5,928 nt of DNA, from NCBI GenBank assembly GCA_020853515.1, contig JADYYU010000369.1:1-5928 (forward strand), written 5' to 3'. Made by a program: the position numbers and the translations under genes. This stretch comes from Chitinophagaceae bacterium (GTDB taxonomy: Bacteria; Bacteroidota; Bacteroidia; Chitinophagales; Chitinophagaceae). This document shows, one piece after another, positions 1-4,712 of this stretch (its first letter is position 1; the number at the start of each line of letters is the position of its first letter). The notes beneath the pieces were generated by a model. That model saw only the letters and a list, made by a program, of their open reading frames with translations, did not search any database and was not told the origin of the DNA.

Positions 1-327
1 GAGTCTGTCGAACAGGCAGGCAAAAACCCGCCTTTTCCCGGTTATCCTTCAGGGCACTCGGTATGCGCCGGTGTAGGCGAAAAAATACTGACTGAATTTT
101 TTGGTGAAAAATATCTTTTTACAGATTATAGTCACCTGGGAAGAGACGATTTTAACAGCACACCCCGCACATTTACTTCTATGAAACAAATGGCTGAAGA
201 TAATGCTTACTCACGCATTCCAATGGGCGCACATGTACGCTTCGATTGTGATGAAGGGCTGAGGCTTGGCCGTCTTGTAGGTGAAAATGTGACCAATTAT
301 ACTTTAACAAAACAAGAAATGAAATGA
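1..327 (+). CDS. Vanadium-dependent haloperoxidase-like PAP2 family protein, C-terminal part (5' end outside window)
   Basis: The frame is open from base 1 and gives 108 residues before TGA at 325-327; the start lies upstream of the window. Two active-site blocks of the PAP2/vanadium haloperoxidase fold are visible in the right order and spacing. The first is PGYPSGHS at residues 13-20, whose His19 matches the acid-base histidine. The second is AYSRIPMGAHVRFD at 69-82, whose Arg72 and His78 match the oxyanion-binding arginine and the metal-linked (or, in phosphatases, phosphorylated) histidine. The following GLRLGRLVGE helix is typical of the haloperoxidase branch. The N-terminal Lys/Arg block is not in view, so vanadate-dependent halide oxidation cannot be told from phosphatase activity. 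The next gene overlaps this stop (ATGA) if its first ATG is used, which suggests one transcript. Family call is firm, exact activity is not. Confidence 0.85.
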   Translation, partial: ESVEQAGKNPPFPGYPSGHSVCAGVGEKILTEFFGEKYLFTDYSHLGRDDFNSTPRTFTSMKQMAEDNAYSRIPMGAHVRFDCDEGLRLGRLVGENVTNYTLTKQEMK

Positions 328-2219
328 AATTATTTAATCTATCTAAAATACAACACATGAAACAAATAAACCCGTTCCTTTTACTAAAAGAGGTTGAAAC
401 AGTCCGTCTGGCAATTAAAAGTCTTGCCTTCACGATGCTCGTTCTGATGATGAATTACAGCGTTGGTGCTCAATGCCCTACAGGCATCACCAATGGAATT
501 TCCGGAGTTTACTGTGTAAGTAGTCCGGCTACCACTTTTGATGGAGGCGATGCCAGTTCCGACTGGACATTGGAAAACGGACAGGCAGTTGTGATTGCCA
601 GTGGAACCGGCCCCTCTTTCAGTATTCCGGCGCAGGCGATTGCAGGCGAAACAGAAATTTTTGTAGTGAAACAAACAAATGCCTGTAACGGTTTTGTACC
701 TTTTCAGCAAAGCTTTACAGTTCGAAACCCATCTGTCTCTATATCAGCCAGCGGCGTAGGATATTATATCGCTGAGGTCAGTCAAAGTTCTATCTCTAAT
801 TCAAGCGGTCCGGGCACAAACTGGAACGATGGCGGTAATCATCAGGTTTTTTATCAGATCTGTAATTCAGGCAGCGGCACTGTTTCTATTACTATCAGCG
901 AAGGCGGCTGCACCGCAACGTTGCCTGTAACTTATCAGGGAGTTGACCCGTCCATTAGTGGACCTATGTCTATTCAATGCGGAAGCAGTGCAACTTTTAC
1001 CGGATCTCAAAATGGAGGTACTGGCGTGTTCAGTGTATCTCCCGCAGCAGCAGGATCGTTTAGCGGTAATGTATTCACTGCAGATCCCGGTTATAGCGGT
1101 TCGGCAACAATCACTTACGATGTAACTTATAACTATGTAGTACCTTACGACGCAGGTCAAAATGCAACGGTGAATTGTGCTGCCACCGCACCGATTGATA
1201 TTATTTGCGGCGGCTGTAATCTGACAGTCAGTGAAAGTCACACAAATGTCAACTGTGCCGGTGGTAACGATGGTTCTGCAACAGTAACACCTGCAGGTGC
1301 CAACGGCGTGATAAATTATCTTTGGAGTGACGGCTCAACAGATGCAGCCCGCACTGGTATGGCAGCAGGTAATTATACAGTAACAGCTACAGATGGGGCC
1401 AATTGCACAGCAAGTACTACACTGGAAATTACGGAACCGGCTTTTGCAGTGACAGCCAACTGCAGTTATACGAACGCCACAATCGGGCACAACAATGGCA
1501 CTGCATCAGTAGCAGGTAACGGGGGAACCTTGCCCTATAGTTATTTGTGGACCACCAGTGAAACTACCAGTCAGATCGTGGGTCTGGCTCCGGGAGCCTA
1601 TACAGTAGTCGTTTCTGATGCATTAGGTTGCACGTCTGAATGTTCAATATTTATCATTCAGGGATTTCCGCTGCCTACTCTGCTGCATCATTTTTCTGTA
1701 GTTGAAAAAAATTGTAAACCCAACCTGAGCTGGAGTACCGAAGCAGAATCTAACACACGATATTTTTCCATACTTCGTAAAGCAGCCGCCGAAAGTGATT
1801 TTCATCAAATCGGTCGTGTGAATGCGCAAGGTTACAGTAACCAAATGCTAAACTATGAGTACACCGATCTCCATACAACGGATCAGACGTACACCTATAA
1901 AATTATGATCGTTGACCAGGATGGACAAGAAAGTGAAAGCGACCAAAAATCGCTCACGCTCAACTGCGCATCTTCGGGTAATGTAGCAGTATTTCCCAAT
2001 CCTGTAGCAGGTATCCTCAGCATCCGGATCGCAGCAGAACTGAGCGACACTTATCAAATTAAAATAGCAGACTTGACTGGCAGAATATTACTCAGTCAAT
2101 CCATTGAAACAGCTTCTGCGATCATTCCGCTGAATGTGAGCGGATGGTCAAATGGCCTCTATCAGGTCAGTATCTCGAATTCAACAGAAACAAAAACTTT
2201 CAAAATTCAAAAATATTAG
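324..2219 (+). CDS. Secreted SprB-repeat protein with type IX secretion C-terminal sorting domain
   Basis: This 631-residue product (620 if started at the second ATG, 357) should leave the cell through Sec and then the type IX secretion system. A signal peptide core spans about residues 29-49 (LAIKSLAFTMLVLMMNYSVGA), with cleavage probably near GA/Q50. Residues 51-298 are Ser/Thr/Gly-rich, beta-like and cysteine-containing, resembling Ig/PKD-type modules without a clear family. Two SprB-type repeats follow at 299-371 and 373-446, each with the YLW and AGxYTVxxxDxxGC/NC pattern. Residues 450-548 look like a fibronectin-III-like domain. Residues 554-631 are a Por-type sorting domain: VFPNPVAG, then DLTGRIL and NGLYQVSI, ending KTFKIQKY. 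SprB repeats occur in gliding adhesins and other surface proteins; here there are only two, so adhesion is a guess. Start: 324 overlaps the upstream stop; 357 has the more usual AT-rich leader and a shorter signal n-region. The terminator at 2263 ends the unit. Confidence 0.9.
   Translation: MKLFNLSKIQHMKQINPFLLLKEVETVRLAIKSLAFTMLVLMMNYSVGAQCPTGITNGISGVYCVSSPATTFDGGDASSDWTLENGQAVVIASGTGPSFSIPAQAIAGETEIFVVKQTNACNGFVPFQQSFTVRNPSVSISASGVGYYIAEVSQSSISNSSGPGTNWNDGGNHQVFYQICNSGSGTVSITISEGGCTATLPVTYQGVDPSISGPMSIQCGSSATFTGSQNGGTGVFSVSPAAAGSFSGNVFTADPGYSGSATITYDVTYNYVVPYDAGQNATVNCAATAPIDIICGGCNLTVSESHTNVNCAGGNDGSATVTPAGANGVINYLWSDGSTDAARTGMAAGNYTVTATDGANCTASTTLEITEPAFAVTANCSYTNATIGHNNGTASVAGNGGTLPYSYLWTTSETTSQIVGLAPGAYTVVVSDALGCTSECSIFIIQGFPLPTLLHHFSVVEKNCKPNLSWSTEAESNTRYFSILRKAAAESDFHQIGRVNAQGYSNQMLNYEYTDLHTTDQTYTYKIMIVDQDGQESESDQKSLTLNCASSGNVAVFPNPVAGILSIRIAAELSDTYQIKIADLTGRILLSQSIETASAIIPLNVSGWSNGLYQVSISNSTETKTFKIQKY
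1218..1661 (+). repeat. Two tandem SprB-type repeats inside the secreted protein
   Basis: The two coding units are 1218-1436 and 1440-1661, about 73-74 residues each. The first is canonical (VNCAGGNDGSATV, then YLWSDGST, then AAGNYTVTATDGANCT). The second keeps NGTASV, YLWTT, PGAYTVVVSDALGC but has lost the first cysteine context. Similarity is at protein level, so this is an old duplication rather than a recent DNA repeat. Confidence 0.8.
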
Positions 2220-2232
2220 TAACTACCTGCCA

Positions 2233-2250
2233 GGAAAGTTGACTCTTTCC
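2233..2250 (+). other. Small hairpin downstream of the SprB-repeat gene
   Basis: GGAAAG at 2233-2238 pairs perfectly with CTTTCC at 2245-2250 around a 6-base loop. It lies 13 bases after the stop codon and just before the main terminator. It may stabilise the mRNA 3' end or be chance. Confidence 0.35.
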
Positions 2251-2262
2251 GACTATTTAAAC

Positions 2263-2295
2263 AAATGGAGATGTGTGAAAGCATCTCCATTTTTT
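2263..2295 (+). terminator. Rho-independent terminator of the PAP2 / SprB-repeat unit
   Basis: AAATGGAGATG (2263-2273) pairs perfectly with CATCTCCATTT (2282-2292), an 11-bp stem with an 8-base loop. It is followed by a T run (2290-2295) and a second T run at 2302-2307. It starts 43 bases after the stop at 2219. The A run before the stem is weak, so it probably acts mainly on the + strand. Confidence 0.85.
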
Positions 2296-2414
2296 AATTC
2301 ATTTTTTCAGTTGAAGACGAATTGATATTTATTATGATTCAGGAGCAGGCCGGTGTAACATTGGGCTACGCAGATTTTACTTTAGTATCACTTTAAAAGT
2401 ATTAAAAAAGGCAG

Positions 2415-2458
2415 CCACTTTTGAACTAAAAAGGAGCTGTTTGCTCAAAAGTAAGTGG
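2415..2458. repeat. Imperfect inverted repeat / stem-loop in the gene-free stretch
   Basis: CCAC (2415-2418) pairs with GTGG (2455-2458), and TTTTGA (2419-2424) pairs with TCAAAA (2445-2450). This gives a 10-bp stem with a 4-base bulge (GTAA, 2451-2454) and a 20-base loop. A second pairing, ACTTTTGA (2417-2424) with TCAAAAGT (2445-2452), gives 8 continuous bp, so two registers compete. No T run follows, so it is not an ordinary terminator. Confidence 0.5.
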
Positions 2459-2604
2459 ATGTTGTCATTATAAAGGGGAGAGCACATTTGAACATGGTAT
2501 AATCAGTTGGGGATAAAGATAGATCAGGCTGTGATGTCATTTTCAATCATAGCGAGTCATTACCTTCCATTTTAGAGCGACACGTCCCTACTGACAAAAT
2601 TGGC

Positions 2605-2630
2605 ATAAAATAAATTGAATATAAAATAAA
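2605..2630 (+). repeat. Direct repeat of ATAAAATAAA just upstream of the promoter
   Basis: ATAAAATAAA occurs at 2605-2614 and again at 2621-2630, 16 bases apart, ending directly before the TTG element at 2632. An AT-rich tract in this place could act like an UP element for RNA polymerase. In AT-rich DNA it may also be chance. Confidence 0.4.
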
Positions 2631-2631
2631 G

Positions 2632-2662
2632 TTGCATATTATAAGTACACATACTATATTTG
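2632..2662 (+). promoter_or_regulatory. Bacteroidota-type promoter (TTG at -33, TATATTTG at -7) of the SRPBCC-marR operon
   Basis: TATATTTG at 2655-2662 matches the Bacteroidota -7 consensus TAnnTTTG exactly. TTG at 2632-2634 lies 20 bases upstream, close to the usual spacing of the -33 element. Transcription would begin near 2667-2671, leaving an AT-rich leader of about 30 bases before the ATG at 2701. This means the TTG at 2632 is a promoter element and not a start codon. Confidence 0.75.
2641..2659. promoter_or_regulatory. Candidate operator between the promoter elements
   Basis: AGTA (2644-2647) and TACT (2652-2655) form an inverted repeat around CACA. Allowing one extra A, it extends to ATAAGTA / TACT(a)TAT over 2641-2659. 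It sits between the -33 and -7 elements, where a bound MarR protein would block RNA polymerase, and the operon itself encodes a MarR protein. A wider, looser pair, TGCATAT (2633-2639) and ATTTGCA (2658-2664), flanks it. The arms are short and the DNA is AT-rich, so this is only a candidate. Confidence 0.3.
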
Positions 2663-2700
2663 CACGTATAAAATTATTAAATCATTCAAATCAAAAAAAT

Positions 2701-3120
2701 ATGTGGACAAAATCTCACTCAATAGTAACAAAAGAAGTTACAAAAGAACAAATGTGGAAACTATTTGCTGACGTAAACAATTGGCATACCTGGGACAACG
2801 GCGTTGAATTTGCCAAATTAGAAGGCAAATTTGAGAAAGGAAATTATTTTATGTTTCAGCCTAAGGGTGGACCAAAACTTAAAATCGGAATCATAGATGC
2901 TACCGAAAATAAAGGTTTTACAGACTTTACTAAATTCCCATTAGCAAAAATGTACGGCGAACATACTTTTGAAGAAACGCCACTCGGACTAAAACTTACA
3001 ACTACCATGAAAGTTGAAGGTCTTTTAAGTTTTGTATGGAGAAAAATTGTAGCACAAAAAATAGTGGACGCTTTGCCGGAAGATATGCAACAACAAATTA
3101 AAACGGCAAAAAAATTATGA
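2701..3120 (+). CDS. SRPBCC (START/Bet v 1-like, polyketide cyclase type) small protein
   Basis: The product has 139 residues from ATG 2701, the usual length of single-domain SRPBCC proteins. These fold into a helix-grip pocket that binds small hydrophobic ligands; the substrate is unknown. Supporting features are the N-terminal strand SHSIVTKEVTKEQMW (5-19), then LFADVNNWHTWDNGV (21-35), the classic helix-and-WxxW block of the polyketide cyclase 2 branch. Middle strands with FTDFTKFPLAKMYGEHTF follow, and a long C-terminal helix ends in QQQIKTAKKL. No signal peptide or membrane segment is seen, so it is cytoplasmic. The frame stays open to TTG 2632, but that TTG is the promoter -33 element, so ATG 2701 is chosen. 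The stop overlaps the marR start (ATGA at 3117-3120), implying translational coupling. By hand count of several lines, base composition is about 36% GC against about 50% in the dehydrogenases. Confidence 0.85.
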   Translation: MWTKSHSIVTKEVTKEQMWKLFADVNNWHTWDNGVEFAKLEGKFEKGNYFMFQPKGGPKLKIGIIDATENKGFTDFTKFPLAKMYGEHTFEETPLGLKLTTTMKVEGLLSFVWRKIVAQKIVDALPEDMQQQIKTAKKL

Positions 3121-3575
3121 CACCCAACGACAATACTTTTAGCGTAGAGAAGGCGGACGATAGTTCAGGATTTCTATTGTGGCAGGTAACCAATCTCTGG
3201 CAACGAGAAATTAAAAAGGCTTTAAGCGCTTTCGGCCTGACACATTCACAGTTTGTTTTAATGGCCAGTATTCATTGGTTGACATTACACAAACAAGATG
3301 TAACACAAATATTATTGTCAGCTCATACGAAAATTGACCCGATGACAACTTCAACAGTTTTGAGAACTTTACAAACCAAAGGACTTTTACAACGACAAGA
3401 ACATTCGACAGACACAAGAGCTAAAACGGTGGGATTAACAGATAAAGGAAAGAAGATCATTAAGCAGGCAGTAAAGACAGTTGAAACGTTTGACAAAACT
3501 TTTTTTGCGACACTTGGTAACAAAACACAACTGTTTAATCTACAGTTATTAACTTTATTGGAACAGAACCAATAG
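3117..3575 (+). CDS. MarR-family winged-helix transcriptional regulator
   Basis: At 152 residues this has the normal MarR length and layout. An N-terminal dimerisation helix is FLLWQVTNLWQREIKKAL (19-36), followed by GLTHSQFVLMASIHWL (40-55). The helix-turn-helix runs about 61-93, with the recognition helix near MTTSTVLRTLQTKGLL (76-91). The wing is 94-108 with the family D/R pair Asp99 and Arg101 (DTRAK), then LTDKGKKII. The C-terminal helices (112-150) complete the dimer interface. MarR proteins usually repress their own operon and release DNA on binding a small phenolic or similar ligand, or on cysteine oxidation; this one has no cysteine, so thiol sensing is unlikely. It is coupled to the SRPBCC gene by an ATGA overlap, so both are probably controlled together from the promoter at 2632-2662. 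No clear terminator follows. The ligand is unknown. Confidence 0.93.
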   Translation: MTPNDNTFSVEKADDSSGFLLWQVTNLWQREIKKALSAFGLTHSQFVLMASIHWLTLHKQDVTQILLSAHTKIDPMTTSTVLRTLQTKGLLQRQEHSTDTRAKTVGLTDKGKKIIKQAVKTVETFDKTFFATLGNKTQLFNLQLLTLLEQNQ

Positions 3576-3672
3576 AAACGGCCGGTAACCTGTGCAGGCG
3601 CGCAATGCGGGTCTGAGTATCTATTTCAGCACTCGGTTCTTTAATAATCTTTCTAACATTTATCAGGCTTTC

Positions 3673-3708
3673 GTTTCTGAAGTCCCGCACCACCGCCCGG
3701 GCAGAAAC
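3673..3708. other. Two-part stem-loop between the convergent marR and ALDH-like genes
   Basis: GTTTCTG (3673-3679) pairs perfectly with CAGAAAC (3702-3708). Inside it CCCG (3684-3687) pairs with CGGG (3698-3701), leaving a 10-base loop and a one-sided AAGT bulge. It lies 13 bases past the stop of the minus-strand ALDH-like gene. It could serve as a transcription barrier for one or both convergent units, but there is no T run on either side, so intrinsic termination is doubtful. Confidence 0.4.
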
Positions 3709-3720
3709 TGCTAGGGGTGC

Positions 3721-4602
3721 TTAATATTTGGCTCCGCCGATTCCAATATTCTCCACCGGATGCCAGGTGGTTTTGATTTCCTGAAGGTCCAGAATCAAAT
3801 AAGGATTTTGACTCTCCGGCTTGAGCCAGTCTTTGTTCCAGCAAAAACTACGCTTTACATTAAGGGCAGCATTTTCCTGAACCGTTTTAAGCTCGGCTGC
3901 ATTTTCGCGGCAGTAAACTACGGCATTTACATCCATATGATTTGAAAAATGGGGATGTAGTTCGGTACTGCGGCCGGTAAGTAAATTTACTACTCCACCA
4001 GGTAAATCACTGGTTGCTAATACCTCGGCAAAAGTGACTGCGCACAATGGTTTACTTTCACTCGCCAGCACCACACAAGTATTTCCCCCGGCTATCACCG
4101 GCAATACCACACTTAGCAGTCCGAGCAATGTACTTGATTCAGGTGCAATGATACTGACTACGCCCATCGGTTCAGGTACAGAAAAATTAAAATGTGAACT
4201 GGCTACCGGATTTACACTGCTGAAAAGCGCTGAGTATTTGTCACACCAACCGCTGTAATAAACACAGCGGTCAATACAGTTTTGAATTTCATTGGCAGCA
4301 TTCAGTTTCGTGCTGCCCTGCAATATCATTTCTTCGATAAGCTGACCTCTGCGTCCTTCCATCATTTCAGCGATGCGATAGAGAATTTGTCCCCGGTTGA
4401 AATGTGTTATTGTACTCCAGTTGTCAAATGCTTTGCGTGCCGCTACCACAGCATTTCTGAAATCCTTGCGTGATGAAAGGCAGGCATTGGCCAGCAGTTT
4501 TTCCTTAGGTCCCGTTACTTTATAATATCGACCGCTTTCGGTTCGGGGGAATGCACCGCCAATAAATATCTTGTAAGTTTTGAGTATTTCAAGTGTGCTC
4601 AT
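3721..4602 (-). CDS. Catalytically dead, shortened aldehyde dehydrogenase-like protein (ALDH16 second-domain type)
   Basis: The 293-residue product covers only the N-terminal (NAD-fold) part of an ALDH. ALDH-like blocks are YKIFIGGAF (10-18), AVVAARKAFDNWS (51-63), the helix RGQILYRIAEMMEGRRGQL (70-88), YYSGWCDKY (115-123), EPMGVVSIIAP (144-154), LPVIAGGNTCVVL (167-179), LATSDLPGGVVNLLTG (195-210) and VNAVVYCRE (225-233). Key residues are gone: PWNF is replaced by PESS (154-157), LKPAE by LASES, and FTGST by VYCRE. The LELGG block, the FNQGxxC catalytic domain and EEIFGP are absent. From recalled sequence, the second domain of ALDH16 ends in the same way, with a loose match around KTTWHPVEN near the C-terminus, so the length looks native rather than a deletion. 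ATG 4602 is the first ATG after an in-frame TGA. It lies 110 bases behind the active ALDH on the same strand, probably in one operon. A structural or regulatory partner role is inferred. Confidence 0.85.
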   Translation of the reverse strand: MSTLEILKTYKIFIGGAFPRTESGRYYKVTGPKEKLLANACLSSRKDFRNAVVAARKAFDNWSTITHFNRGQILYRIAEMMEGRRGQLIEEMILQGSTKLNAANEIQNCIDRCVYYSGWCDKYSALFSSVNPVASSHFNFSVPEPMGVVSIIAPESSTLLGLLSVVLPVIAGGNTCVVLASESKPLCAVTFAEVLATSDLPGGVVNLLTGRSTELHPHFSNHMDVNAVVYCRENAAELKTVQENAALNVKRSFCWNKDWLKPESQNPYLILDLQEIKTTWHPVENIGIGGAKY

Positions 4603-4668
4603 AGTCTTTGCTATTTTATGTTTGCTGCCCTTTCTTCATTTCATCCGGCAATATTATCTGCTTAAACA

Positions 4669-4684
4669 GGAGGGTGAGGGAGGG
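4669..4684 (+). other. G-rich tract in the gap between the two ALDH genes
   Basis: Four G runs (GG, GGG, GGG, GGG) separated by one to three bases lie on the + strand, which is C-rich in the ALDH mRNA. A two-layer G-quadruplex on the non-transcript strand is possible. A three-layer one would lack a base in the first run. The surrounding 110-base gap (4603-4712) holds no gene and no clear terminator, fitting co-transcription. Confidence 0.3.
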
Positions 4685-4712
4685 AGAAAATTTCAGGTTT
4701 TTATGGAATGAA

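Larger units (their letters stand above)
2296..2630. other. Gene-free stretch between the terminator and the SRPBCC promoter
   Basis: About 335 bases with no credible coding region on either strand. The longest ATG frame I found by eye is 20 codons (2334-2396), without supporting signals. It holds a long imperfect stem-loop at 2415-2458 and a 10-base direct repeat at 2605-2630, listed separately. The sequence does not resemble any RNA gene I can recognise. It could be the eroded remains of a mobile element or a lost gene, but I see no ends, target duplications or transposase motifs that would show this. Confidence 0.6.

Noticed and set aside
867..1241. Minus-strand open frame of 124 codons inside the SprB-repeat gene
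   Set aside because: It is a shadow of the secreted-protein gene, whose domains account for the sequence.
2334..2396. ATG frame of 20 codons in the gene-free stretch
   Set aside because: It has no leader signal, and its product is too short to recognise; the composition is as expected by chance.
2632..2700. N-terminal extension of the SRPBCC protein by 23 residues from TTG
   Set aside because: The TTG and the downstream TATATTTG form a good Bacteroidota promoter, and the family's usual N-terminus fits ATG 2701.
3592..3714. Plus-strand GTG frame of 40 codons after marR
   Set aside because: It has no family signal or start signal and overlaps the stem-loop at 3673-3708.
3721..4602. Shortened ALDH-like gene as a decayed pseudogene
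   Set aside because: It has no internal stop or frameshift, a clean start, loss of only the catalytic residues, and a C-terminus resembling the ALDH16 second domain.
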